A stretch of 64,000 nt of DNA from Lycium barbarum (lineage: Eukaryota; Streptophyta; Magnoliopsida; Solanales; Solanaceae): contig NC_083344.1 of assembly GCF_019175385.1 (NCBI RefSeq), forward strand, positions 28,646,231 through 28,710,230, written 5' to 3'. The number at the start of each line of letters is the position of its first letter. Position 1 is the stretch's first letter. Below, in pieces: positions 33,794 through 45,764 of the stretch. The notes under the pieces are model-generated. The model worked only from the letters and a program-made list of their open reading frames with translations, was not told where the DNA came from and ran no database searches. The translations under genes and the position numbers were made by a program.

Positions 33794-35365
33794 TGTTATA
33801 CCTCATAAGTTTTGTACATTGAGATTCGCTAGGTATTAGTGGTTTTATTGCGGACATTTGACATACCTCCAAGGATATACGAGATTATATGCGCTTATAT
33901 AATGGTTATGAGGGTTTAAGTTCATATAATAAGATACGGAAGGATTGGACGACAAGTCAATCAAGGAAACTAGGTTTGTTGGGCTTTGGAGAAAATATGA
34001 GGGGAAATTTTGGTCTAACATGGTGAAAGAAAATATTTAGGAGTTTTAAGGTAAAACAAAAGCCTAAAATGAAGTTTAGGAAGTCTAGTTTCCAACACAA
34101 CAAACTCTGCATTGATCGGATAACGGAATCAAGCGTTATGAGCATTTTAAGATGGGCTATCAGAGCAGGGAATTAGCCCTGCGCGAACGCGCCAGAAGGT
34201 GGCATGAGCGCGTAGAGGAGAACCCAGCAACTCAGCGCGAACGCGCTGAGAAATTTTTGAGTCGGTCCAGGAAGACTCTGGAACATTATATAAGGGGGCT
34301 TACCCCCTAATGTTTTATCCAAACACCCCCAAAACCTGTTCAAATTTCTTGAAAGTTACCCCAACTTCCAAACATCAAATTTTAACGCGGATTAAATACA
34401 ATCTACGGATTTAGGTCTGAACAACGTATAGTTGTGGTTATAATATCGTATTACGGTGAATCTTGGTCGAATTCAAGGTGAATATTGAAGATATTGTGGT
34501 TCTAGCGGAAGTGAGGTATGAATTTCTCCTTATTGCTATTAAATTAGGTTTAATTATGAAGATAGAGCTATTAAATGGTCGTTTAACAAAGTTGTTGGTT
34601 GAGAAATTGGATAAATATATTGTGGGATGTTTTACGGAATATTTTGGTATTGAGGATGATGTTATTGGTGTTGTTGTTGTTATGTTGGTTGTTCAAATTG
34701 GGATTTCGGGTTAGGGATATAAACAGGGGAGATGTTGCTCGAATTTTGGCAGATACTAAAGGAGTTTAATTTAAAGACTTGACATAGGTATAAGACGATA
34801 AGTATAATGGTAGTATGATTTCTCTTGAATGTAGATTTACGAGTTCGGGAAAATAAGCATTAAGTAGTAGGAGATCAGTCAGGTATAGGCATGATTCCTC
34901 TGTTATGATTCCATGTATGTTTCCATAACGTCCTTATTTCTCAAAAAGGCTAGAAGTTTATGATCTCAAGATTTTTATGATGCTAAAGATGGATGTTTCC
35001 TATGATGATGATGATCCCACCTCTAGAATTCCCAAAGCTTATGGATTTGATGTATTATGAGATTATTTAGTTTATTTCTAAGATTTTTCTGATTTTGTTC
35101 ATTATTGTTAATCTCTCCTTATAATAATTGTTTCTTCAAGGTGAGATATCACGATGATGATTGTTCCATAACAAAAATCGGAGGTTACCAACCTTACGTC
35201 ACTCTGATAAAGTAGTAGCTTTTACTTATACATACATATATATATATATATATGGGATATGGGAAAAAGGGTTAGCCATTATATACGCATAGCCACCTGA
35301 TCAGTTGGTATATTATGATATCGTCCCGGATGCGGGATACATGGGTATGGATCGGGCTACGCGTT
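33794..35365 (+). mobile_element. Element B 5' LTR (3' end deleted)
   Basis: It starts TGTTATACCTC at 33794. A GC-rich motif cluster (gcgcgaacgcgc twice, 34185-34255) precedes a good TATA box tatataag (34287-34294). A donor-like GAG|GTATGA has GT at 34516-34517. The family text 'caaccttacgtcactctgataaagtag' lies near 35190, then a (TA)n run at 35235-35253. The LTR breaks off near 35365 and joins the middle of gag, so its end, primer site, leader acceptor and gag start are all missing. The ORF at 34463-34714 is not supported as a gene. Confidence 0.7.
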
Positions 35366-35990
35366 CCGCCGCAATATTATATCCTCGCTCCAGGACGGGA
35401 TGGATATTGCTCGTATTCAGGCCCATGCTAAAAATTTGGAGGAATAGCAGCAGCCGTAAATGGGCGAGCGTGATTCTGACAGAAGCTACAGTAAGAGGGC
35501 CAGATCTTCCGGTGCCACTAGCGAGTTCAGAGGGAATCAAAGACAGTAATATTGCAGTTATTCAGGTTAATCAGCAGCCAGTGCGCCTCCTCGATTTGTG
35601 GGTAAGAGATTTGATTGCCCCATTTATTCGAGATCGGGTCAGAGCTCCAGGATTTCGAGTTCCCAGAATAGAGGTGAATTCGGTATGATGAGACAGCCCT
35701 TACCACGGAGCAACCAATGTGGCAGGCTGCGTTCGGTAGGGTGTCACCAAGGTTCAGACGTTTGTTATCCCGGTGGTCAGAGTGGTCATATGATGCAGAA
35801 TTGTCCATTGAGGGGCGGTAGAGATAGGGTTCAGCCCACGAGATCAGTGGCCGGTTCCTCTTCATCTGTACGCCCTATGGGGCAAGGTTCGCAGGAACTA
35901 GCAAGTCGGGGTAGAGGTAGGGGAGAAGCATCCAGTTCCAGAGGTCCTCAGAATCGTATATATGCACTAGCTGGACGGCAGGATCTTGAG
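35366..35990 (+). pseudogene. gag: Element B gag, C-terminal remnant
   Basis: It begins within gag at text matching 'gatggatattgctcgtattcaggcccatgc' of A and C, and runs through the Ser/Gly/Arg-rich linker. The zinc knuckle is defective: CYPGGQSGHMMQNC (about 35763-35806) has Gly for the second Cys. Frames switch between 35305-35688 and 35598-36152. The N-terminal capsid half is absent because of the deletion that also removed the LTR end. Confidence 0.8.
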
Positions 35991-38900
35991 TCCTCCCCTG
36001 TCGTTGTCAAAGGTATATTATCGGTATCCTCTAATGATGTGTATGCATTGATTGATCCGAGTTCTACTCTGTCATATATTACTCCTTATATTGCTAATCG
36101 TACCGGGTTAAACCTGAGCCAATCAAACCTTTTGAGGTGTCCACACCTGTAGGGGAACCGGTGATAGCTAGGTAGGCATATGGGAATTGTGTGGTTGCGG
36201 TTTGCAACCGCCATACTATGGCTAATTTACATGAGTTGAAAATGTTAGATTTTGATGTTATTATGGGTATGGATTGGCTGGCCTCCTGTTAGGCCAATGT
36301 GGATTGTAGAACAAAAATGGTTCGATTTCAGTTCCTGAGAGAACCAGTCCTAGAATGGAAAGGTAATACAGTGTCCCTGAGAGGTAGGTTTATTTCCTAT
36401 CTCAAAGGGAAGAATATCATTACTAAGGGCTATATTTATCACTTAGTCCGGGTTCAAGACACGGAAGCAAAACCGCCAACTCTCCAATCTGTCCCAGTAG
36501 TGTATGAATTTCCAGACGTGTTTCCGGATGAGCTTCCAGGTCTTTCTCCAAAACGGGATATTGAGTTTACCATCGACATGTTTCCAGACACTAAGCCTAT
36601 ATCTATTTCTCCTTATTGAATGGCCCCTGCAGAATTGAAGGAGTTAAAGGTGCAACTGAAGGATCTACTTGAGAAAAGCTTTATTAGGCCTAGTCCATCG
36701 CCATGGGGAGCGCCAGTGTTGTTCGTAAGGAAGAAAGATGGTTCCTTGCATATGTGTATTGACTACAGAAAATTGAACAAGGTGACCATAATGAATAAAT
36801 AACCACTTCCAACGATTGACGATTTGTTCGATCAGTTGCAGGGTGCCATGTGGTTCTCAAAAATAGACCTAAGATCGGGATACCACCAAGTAAGGGTCAA
36901 AGAAGAGGACATTCCAAAGACAGCCTTCAGAACTAGATGTGGTCATTATGAGTTTCAGGTGATGTCATTTGGACTAACTAATGACCCAGCGGTATTCATG
37001 AACTTGATGAATAATATATTCAGGTCTTTCTTGGATCTATTTGTAATTGTGTTCATCGACGATATTCTGGTATATTCTCGATTGGAGGCAGAGCATGCGG
37101 ATCACCTAAGTAATATTCATGGAATTCTTCGGGCTCGAGAGTTATATGCCAAGTTCTAAAAATGCGAGTTTTGGCTGAATTTTGTAACTTTTCTGGGGCA
37201 TATCATTTCAGCTGACGGTATTCGAGTAGATACCTAGAAGATTGAAGTTGTGAAGAATTGGTCGAGGCCTACAACGCCTACGGAGGTTCGTAGTTTCCTG
37301 GAATTTCCGGTTGCTATAGGAGATTTGTAGAAGGATTTTCTTCCATTTCAGTGCCACTGACGAAGGTGATTCAGAAATCGGCAAAATTCCAATGGACTAA
37401 TACTTGTGAGCCCAGATTTTAGGAGTTGAATGATAGGTTGACTTCGGCTCCAGTTCTGACTCTTCAAGAGGGATCAGAAGGCTATGTTATTTATTGTGAT
37501 GCTTCAAGTGTTGGGCTAGGTTGTGTGTTGATGCAACATGGAAAAGTTATTGCCTATGCTTCAAGGCAATTGTGGAAAGACGGGAAAAACTGCCTGAGTA
37601 ATGACCTAGAGTTGGCTACGGTTATTCATGCACTAAAGATATGGAGACATTATTTGTATGGTGTTCATGTGGATATCTATATAGATCACAAGAGTCTCCA
37701 ATATATTTTCAAATAGAAAGAATTAAATTTGCAGAAACAGTGGTGGTTGGAGCTATTGAAAGATTATGATGTGAGCATTTTATACCACCCAGGAAAGACG
37801 AATGTGGTAGCTGATGCTCTTAGCCGCAAATCCATGGGTAGTTTGTGTGATGTTCAACCAGAGAAGAGGGAGATAGCTTGGGAACTTCAATAGCTTGCTA
37901 GTCTAGAAGTTCATTTAATGGACTCGGGCAATGCGGGAGTCACTATTCAGGACTCGGCTATTTCATCCTTAGTAGAGGAAGTAAAGAAACACCAATATGA
38001 AGAGCCTGTGCTAGCTTATTACAGAGATGTGCTTCCTCAGAAGGAAAAGATAAAATTTGACGTTCCCGCAGATGGAGTTCTCAGGTATCGAGATAGAGTA
38101 TGTGTTCTTGATGTTGTAGGGCTATGTCGATAGATCCTGGAAGAAGCCCATCATTCCCGTTATTTTGTCCATCCAGGAGCGACAAAGATGTACCATGTTC
38201 ATAAATCCATATATTGGTGGGTTGGAATAAAGAAAGATATAGCGGAGTGTGTGGCCCAATGTCCTATTTGTCAACAGGTGAAAACCGAGCATCAGAAGCC
38301 TGGGGGATTGCTGCAAGCTATAGAAATTTCAACTTTGAAGTGCGAAGTGATTAATATGGACTTCATTACAGGATTGCCTAGTTCCCGGCATAAACATGAC
38401 TCTATATGGGTGATTGTGGATAGACTCATAAAATCAGCTCATTTCTTGCCAGTCAGAACTACGTACTCAGCAGAAGATTATACGAAATTATATATTAAAG
38501 AGATAGTGCGACTTCATGGTGTTCCAGTAGCCATTATTAATGATATAGTGCGACTTCATGGTGTTCCAGTATCCATTATTACTGATAAAGGAGAACAATT
38601 TACAGCTAATTTTTGGAGGTCCTTCCAAGAAGGTTTAGGAACACAAGTGAGACTTAGCACGACATTTCATCCACAAACTGATGGGCAGGCTGAGCACACT
38701 ATCCAGACCCTCGAAGATATGCTAAGAGCCTGTGTGTTGGAATTTGGAGGTAGTTGGGATAATCATTTGCTGATTATTTAATTTGCGTACAACAATAGTT
38801 ACCACTGTAGTATCAAGATGGCCCCATATGAAGCTTTATATGGAAGGAAGTGTAGATCGCCAATTGGATGATTCGAAGTAGGAGAGACAAAGTTAGTGGG

Positions 38901-39525
38901 TCCAAACTTGATCCAGCAAGCAGTATAGAAGATGAAACTTATTCAGGATCGGTTATTAACAGCTCAAAGTCATCAAAAATCCTATGCGGACAATCGTCGA
39001 CGAGACTTGAAATTCAAAGTTAACGATTGGGTATTCTTGAAAGTTTCACCGATGAAAGGGGTAATTAGATTTGGAAAGAAGGAAAAGCTTAGTCCCCAGT
39101 ATATTGGGCCTTACAAGGTTGTGCGCAAGGTAGGCCAAGTAGCTTATGAGTTAGATCTGCCTTTGGACCTGGAGTCAGTCCACCTAGTGTTTCATATGTC
39201 AATGCTTCGGAAGTGCATGGGAGATCCTTCCAGAATTGTGCCTTTAGAGGATGTCCAAGTTATTGAGAAATTTTCCGATGAAGAAGTACCCATTACCATT
39301 CTAGATAGGCAAGCTCAAAGACTTAGAACCAAGGACGTGGCTTCAGTTAAGGTCCTGTGGAGAAACAATAATAAGGAAGAAATGACTTGGGAAGTTGAGG
39401 AGGATATGAAGTCCAGGTATCCGCATCTATTTCCACCGCCAAAAGAGCTCCATACAGAGACACCACCACGTTTCGTCGAAAGATTTCTTGGTAGTGCGTG
39501 GCCAGTAAAGATATTGATGTGGTAG
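35991..39525 (+). pseudogene. pol: Element B pol, decayed
   Basis: Order of domains: retropepsin (ALIDPSST, Gly of DPGST changed to Ser, near 36055; MGMDWLAS near 36270); RT in several open blocks with FIDD at 37052-37063; RNase H with [10 protein letters not shown] (37495 on) and [10 protein letters not shown]; integrase zinc region with CPICQQVK (38250 on); integrase core 38340-38830; chromodomain-like VLWRNNNKEEMTWEVEEDM to a stop at 39525. Integrase keeps DFI and ITDKGEQF. It contains a 42-bp in-frame tandem duplication (38503-38586) just before the second catalytic Asp. Stops occur at YR to Y* (36617), NK* (36800), DT*K (near 37235) and others. The tail after the chromodomain is about 30 residues longer than in C. 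Confidence 0.92.
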
Positions 39526-39663
39526 CCCTGTGAGGCATTGCATATTTTAGGTTGTTCTGACATGATGGTAGTGGTACAATTACAAGGGAAACTCTAGCAA
39601 AATTTTCGTAGGAATCCTTAAGTGCTCAACATTCGAGGACGAATGTTCCTAAGGGGGGAGGAA
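39524..39663 (+). promoter_or_regulatory. Element B 3' module, hairpin and polypurine tract
   Basis: The module 'agccctgtgaggcattg..gggaaactctagcaaaatttt' is followed by AACATTCG-AGGA-CGAATGTT (39628-39647) and the purine run ctaaggggggaggaa to 39663, next to the 3' LTR start TGTTATACC. Confidence 0.85.
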
Positions 39664-39855
39664 TGTTATACCACGACACACAACATTTAACCTGTTTTCC
39701 TTAACACTTTCCTCTCTTACCTCGAATATTTTTGGAAATCTTAATTAGGACCATTAAAGACTATTTCTCACTTGCCAAAACATCTTATATATATTTATCA
39801 TGCCCTTCGTTGGCCTATTCACTATACATTAACGGGAAATTTCCAAGGTGTAACA
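39664..39855. mobile_element. Fused, truncated 3' LTR starts of B (+) and C (-)
   Basis: The segment starts as a plus-strand LTR (TGTTATACCACG at 39664, next to B's polypurine tract) and ends as a minus-strand LTR start (TGTTACACCTTGG reading leftwards from 39855, next to C's polypurine tract). Only 192 bp separate the two starts, so at least one LTR, probably both, lost almost all of its length at this junction. I cannot place the internal breakpoint. Confidence 0.75.
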
Positions 39856-39994
39856 TTCTTCCCCCCTTTTTGGAACATTCGTCTTCGAATGTTAAGTCAT
39901 CGGGGATTCTAGAAACATTTTGCCAGAGTCTCCCTTGTAATATGGCACTACCATCCTGGCACAACAACCCATAATATCATTTCCTCACAGGGCC
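39856..39994 (-). promoter_or_regulatory. Element C polypurine tract, hairpin and 3' module
   Basis: On the minus strand: 'ccctgtgaggaaatg..gggagactctggcaaaatg', then AACATTCG-AAGA-CGAATGTT (39874-39893), then ccaaaaaggggggaagaa down to 39856. The hairpin loop differs by one base from A and B while the stem is perfect. Confidence 0.85.
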
Positions 39995-40069
39995 ACAACA
40001 CAATAGCGATATAAATTGGCCACACACAACCCATAAGCATAAAAAGAAAGCATACATACCTTAAAATCT

Positions 40070-43000
40070 CTATGTCTCATCATAGATCTCTTCTGGGGGC
40101 TGAAATAAATGCGGGTATGTGGATTTCATTTTCTCTTCCGCTTCCCAAGTCATCTCTTCTCGGTTGTTATTTCGCCACAAGACTTTGACTGAAGCTACTT
40201 CCTTATTTCGAAGCCTTCGTGCTTGACTGTCTAAGATGGCAATGGACACTTCTTCAAATGCTAGTTTTTCTGTTACTTGCAAATCATCAATTGGAACAAT
40301 CCTCGTGGGGTCTCCAACGCATTTGCGGAGCATTGAGACATAAAAGACTGAATGGACTGATTCAATTTTTGAAGGCAAGTCCAATTCGTAAGCTACATGA
40401 CCCACCTTGTGGATAATTTTATAGGGTCTGATGTATCTAGGACTTAACTTCCCTTTCATGCCAAATCTCATCACCCCTTTCATTGGAGATACTTTCAAAA
40501 ATACTCAATCATCAACCTGAAATTCCAAGTCTCGCCGGCGATTATCGGCATAAGACTTTTGGCGACTTTGAGCTGTCAACAATCGTTCTCAGATCGCTTT
40601 GACCTTTTCTACCGCTTGCTGAATCAATTCAGGGCCTATCAACTGTACTTCTCCTGTTTCAAACCATCCAATTGGAGATCTACATTTCCTTCCATATAAA
40701 GCCTCATATGGAGCCATTTGAATACTGGAATGATAACTATTGTTGTATGAAAATTCGATTAGAGGCAAATGATCATCCCAACTACCACCAAAGTCTAAAA
40801 CACACGCCCTTAGCATATCCTCCAAGGTCTGTATGGTACGTTCGGATTGTCCATCAGTCTGCGGATGAAATGTCGTGCTAAGTTTCACTTGGGTACTTAG
40901 ACCTTCTTGAAAGGATTTCCAGAACTTGGCTGTAAACTGCACTCCTCTATATGTGATAATGGATATCGGAACACCATGGAGCCTCACAATCTCCTTAAGG
41001 TATAACCTTGCATAATCTTCTTCTGAGTAGGTGGTTCTGACCGGAAGAAAGTGAGCTGCTTTCGTGAGTCTGTCCACGATTACCCATATAGAATCATACT
41101 TGCCTCGGGAACGAGTTAGTCCCACAATAAAATCCATATTGATCACTTCCCACTTCCAAGTAGGAATTTCCATGGCTTGCAATAACCCTCCTGGCTTTTG
41201 ATGTTCGATCTTTACTTGCTGGCAATTTGGACATTGGGCTACAAATTCTGCTATGTCTCTCTTCATGCCATCCCACCAATAAATCAATTTGAGATCATGA
41301 TACATCTTTGTTGCACCTGGGTGAATATAATATCGAGAATAATGAGCTTCCTCTAGGATTCGACGATGCAATTCTGCAACATTCGGAACACATAGCCTAC
41401 CTCGATATCTAAGAATTCCATCTATAGAGATTTCAAATGGAGACTTTTCTTTTTCATGAGAGGCGTCTGTATAATGGCTCAATTGAGGATCTTCATATTG
41501 CCGCTCTTTCACTTCCATATCCAAGGACGAAACTGTGGGATTATTAACACTAACTCTTGCATTACCCGAATCAACCAAATGTACTCCAAGATTAGCTAGT
41601 TGGTGGAGCTCACGAATCAATTCTTTCTTCTCAGAAGGAACTTCCAAGTAGGAATTTCCATGGCTTGCAATAACCCTCCTGGCTTTTGATGTTCGATCTT
41701 TTCTTGCTGGCAATTTGGACACTGGGCTACAAATTCTGCTATGTCTCTCTTCATGCCATCCCACCAATAAATCAATTTGAGATCATGATACATCTTTGTT
41801 GCACCTGGGTGAATAGAATACCAAGAATGATGAGCTTCCTCTAGGATTCGACGATGCAATTCTGCAACATTCGGAACACATAGCCTACCTCCATATCTAA
41901 GAATTCCATCTATAGAGGTTTCAAATGGAAACTTTTCTTTTTCATGAGAGGCGTCTGTATAATGGCTCAATTGAGGATCTTCATATTGCCGCTCTTTTAC
42001 TTCCATATCCAAGGACGAAACTGTGGGATTATTAACACTAACTCTTGCATTACCCGAATCAACCAAATGTACTCCAAGTTTAGCTAGTTGGTGGAGCTCA
42101 TGAATCAATTCTTTCTTCTTAGAAGGAACTTTACATAGATTGGCCATTAACCGGTGACCAAGGGCATCAGCTATGTGGTATAAAATATTCATATCATAAT
42201 CTTTCAATAATTCTAACCACCGCCTTTGCCGCAGATTCAACTCCTTCTATTTGAAAATGTATTGGAGGCTCTTCTGATCTGTATAGATATCAACATGCAC
42301 ACCATACAGGTAATGTCTCCAAAATTTTAATGCATGAATAACTGCAGTCAATTCGAGATCATGAGTTGGATAGTTCTTTTCATATTTCCGCAGCTGTCTC
42401 GAAGCATATGCAATAACTCTACCGTGCTGCATTAACACGCATCCTAACCCGACACCGGAAGCATCACAGTACACGACATAACCATCTGACCCTTCTAGAA
42501 GTGTTAGGAATGGAGCTGAGGTTAATTTGTCCTTCAACTCTTGGAAGTTGCGTTCACAAGCATCATTCCATTGAAATTTAGCTGACTTCTGGGTCAGCTT
42601 CGTCAATGGGGCTGAAACAGAGGAAAATCCTTATACGAATCTTCTGTAGTAACTTGCCAATCCCAGAAAACTATGAACTTCTGTAGGCATCGTAGGCTTT
42701 GTCCAAGTCTTAACAGCTTCAATTTTCTGAGTGTCAACTCGAATGCCATCATCTGAAATAACATGGTCCAGAAATGTCACAGAATTTAGCCAAAACTCAC
42801 ACTTTGAAAACTTTGCATATAATTCTCGGGCTCGAAGAATCCCAAGAACAATTCGTAAATGATCTGCATGTTCTGATTCTGTGCGAGTATACCAGTATAT
42901 CATCGATGAATACTATCACGAATAAATCCAAGAGTGGCCTGAATACATTATTCATCAAATTCATAAACACTGCAGGGGCATTAGTCAACCCAAATGACAT

Positions 43001-44210
43001 CACCCGGAATTCATAATGGCCATATCTCGTCCTGAAAGCTGTTTTAGGAATATCTTCCTCTCTAACTCGCACTTGATAATAACCCGACCTCAGGTCTATT
43101 TTAGAAAACCACCTGGCACCCTGTAGTTGATTAAACAAGTCACCAATCCTTGGGAGAGGATATTTGTTATTTATTGTAACCTTGTTCAACTGTCTATAGT
43201 CGATGCACATTTGTAGGGAACCATCTTTCTTTCTCATGAACAAGACTGGTGCCCCCCACGGTGATGGACTGGGTCTAATGAACCCCTTCTCAAGCAAATC
43301 TTTCAACTGTGCCTTTAGCTCTTTCAATTCTGCCGGAGCCATTCGATAAGGAGGAATGGAAATAGGCTTGGTGTCCGGTAACACATTAATAGCGAAGTCA
43401 ATTTCTCTTTCTGGAGGAAGGCCTGGAAGTTCATCTGGGAATACATCTAGAAATTCATTCACTACTGGAACAGATTGGAAAGTGGGTGACCTTGCTTCGG
43501 TGTCATGACCTCGGACTAAGTGATAAATATAGCCCTTGGCTATCATCTTTCTTGCCTTAAGGTAGGAAATAAACCTACCTTTCGAAGTTGCTGTATTACC
43601 CATCCATTCAAGCACGGGCTCTCCCGGAAATTGAAATCGAACTACTTTCATTCGGAAATCAACATTAGCATAACATGATGACAACCAATCCATACCCATA
43701 ATCACATCAAAATCTAGCATTTCTAGCTGAAATAAATCAACTCTGGTCTGGCGATCACATATCACAATTACACAATTTTTATACACTTGTCTCGCTATCA
43801 CGGGATCACCAACTGAAGAAGATTCCTCAAAAGGTTTAATTGGCTCAGGTTTCACCCCAATACAACCAGCAACATATGGAGTAATATAAGAGAAAGTAGA
43901 ACCCGGATCTATCAATGCATACACATCATGGGAAAATATGAATAATGTACCTGTAACCATATCCGAGGAGGACTCAAGATCCTTTCGTTTGGCTAAAGAA
44001 TATACACGGGGCTGAGTAGCACCTGAAGTAGATGCTCCCCCTCTGCCTTTACCTCGGCCTGCTGGAATCTGAGAAGTCTGCCCTACCGGGCGCACTGAAG
44101 AAGAACCGGCAGCTGATCCTGTGGGCTGAATCCCAACTCTACCACTCATCGACGGGCAATCTCTCATCATGTGCCCAACCCGGCCACAGGAATAGCAAGC
44201 ATCCGAACCC
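40070..44210 (-). pseudogene. pol: Element C pol, partly preserved
   Basis: The frame 44170-42797 is open for 457 codons. It covers the end of the zinc knuckle, retropepsin ([14 protein letters not shown]) and most of RT including FIDDILVYS (FIDD at 42910-42899), without a missing key residue that I can see. A frameshift near 42890 moves RT into 42903-42631. RNase H is in 42606-42247 ([20 protein letters not shown]). A 488-bp tandem duplication (41153-41640 and 41641-42128) repeats the RNase H-integrase linker and zinc region and shifts frame. The integrase core runs within 41767-40589; its second catalytic Asp is Tyr (IITYRG, codon 40951-40949). The chromodomain-like end is 40498-40070. Confidence 0.93.
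41153..42128 (-). repeat. 488-bp tandem duplication in pol of element C
   Basis: Unit 1 is 41153-41640 and unit 2 is 41641-42128, with a constant offset of 488 bp checked at three points. The units differ by a few substitutions. Each spans the RNaseH-integrase linker and integrase zinc region. The length is not a multiple of three, so the copy itself breaks pol. Confidence 0.92.
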
Positions 44211-45334
44211 TGGCGACATTGTCAGAAAAGGATAATCTACTGCACTGTGGTTTTGGGGGTCTCCTCTGACTATAATCTCCCCCAAACTGAGAATCTATGG
44301 CCCTCGAACTCTGACCCTGTCCTGAACGAAAAGAGCGATCAAATATCCTACCCGTAAATCGAGGAGGTGCACTGGTCACTGACTGGCTGGAGTGTCTAGA
44401 ATAAGTCTGCCTCAATCCCCCTCTATAGTCACTGCCTGTCCCCATAGATCTAGCCCTTTTGCTTTGCCTTCTATCACTATCATGATCACCTCTCTGTGGT
44501 TGCTGTCGTTGTCCTTCCAAATTCTGGGCATGGGCTTGTATTTGGTTAATATCCATCCCATCTTGTAACGAAGCCGTGAAACAGTCCTTGAACAAATGTG
44601 GCCCTAAGACACTCACAAATCTATGTACCCGATCTCCCATGTCGGCCACCATAGTCGGGGCATATCTAGCCAAAGAATTAAATTGCAGGCTATACTCCCG
44701 AGCACTCATATTTCCTTGCTTCAACTTTAGAAACCTATCCGCTCTAGCTCGGCGGACCTCGGGTGGCAAATAATGGCTAATGAAAGCATCTACGAATTCT
44801 TGCCAAACGGGAGGAGGCGCATTCTCTTTTCTCGATGCTATCCAATTATTATACCATAATACCGCCACATCTCGGAGTCTAAGATGCCAACTCCACAGAG
44901 TCAGTCTCGGAGGCATGAATAATCTTCAATGTCCTCAACATCTCATCAATGACACCTCGCGGGTCTTCATCCGGCTTTGACCCAAAAAACTCCGTAGGAT
45001 TTAGACTCATAAAGTCACGGGCTCTGGTACTAGCTGACCGATCACTTGGGCCCGCATTCTGCCACTGTGCCTGGGTGGTAAGCAACTGTGTCAATAAGTG
45101 AATAGCTTCGTTCATTTGTTGACCCGAAGTAGCCAGTGGAGGAACTGGAGGCATAGGGGCTGGAGCTGAAGCCCATTCTTCTTCCTCGATAATAGGTGGA
45201 GTAGAAGAAGCACTAGATGGAGCCTCATTATGTGATTCACCCTTATCTACATTCATTGGCGGCTCTCTTTCCACCCGCCTTTTTGTCGTAGTCTTGCCCT
45301 TCTGGGCGGCTGTAGCTTTTCCTTTTGACGGCAT
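44180..45334 (-). pseudogene. gag: Element C gag, two frameshifts
   Basis: The ATG at 45334 (MPSKGKATAAQKGK) lies two bases after an acceptor-like gatttcag. The first frame runs to about 44880: a basic start, a Pro/Glu-rich part, then capsid FFGSKPDEDPRGVIDEMLRTL. The second frame, 44916-44167, carries LWYNNWIASRKENAPPPVWQEFVDAF, MSAREYSLQFNSLARYAP and the Arg/Gln-rich linker. A second shift, near 44215, falls inside the zinc knuckle; in the correct frame it reads [14 protein letters not shown]. This is the most complete gag in the window and its start is best supported by the spacing to the acceptor. Confidence 0.9.
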
Positions 45335-45524
45335 TTCTGAAATCACAACACACTATTAGGGAGGATAAAATCTTATACACGGCTCTATCGCACGATCTCA
45401 TAAGAAGAAAGATGGTAATTTTTCCTAAATGTCCTGTAGCCTCTTGGTTATTAGTGTGGCGCGCAACACACCATAAACAAGACTCTACTAGACACGGCTC
45501 GTAGACACTTCCTAAGACTGAACT

Positions 45525-45536
45525 GCTCTGAAACCA
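45525..45536 (-). promoter_or_regulatory. Element C primer-binding site (tRNA-iMet)
   Basis: The reverse complement tggtttcagagc is one base from the initiator-Met-tRNA complement and lies four bases from the LTR terminus at 45541. It fixes the minus orientation of C. Confidence 0.87.
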
Positions 45537-45540
45537 CTTC

Positions 45541-45725
45541 TGTCACGACCCGGCTAGGGGCCGCGACGGGTACCCGGGACTAACCACCGAGCACCGCTTG
45601 TTCTATTACTCATCATACTCATTTAATGCTCTTTTATCAAATTTATACTCAATTCATAAGAAAGTCATTTTCCTTTTGGGAACATAAATGCTTTTATATA
45701 CATAAGCCTCTCGGCTGTCAGAATG

Positions 45726-45764
<39 letters not shown>

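Noticed and set aside
45540..45600. Possible target duplications around D and E
   Set aside because: D's and E's distal ends are outside the window, so only one flank of each (46976-46980, 56569-56573) is visible; a duplication cannot be claimed.
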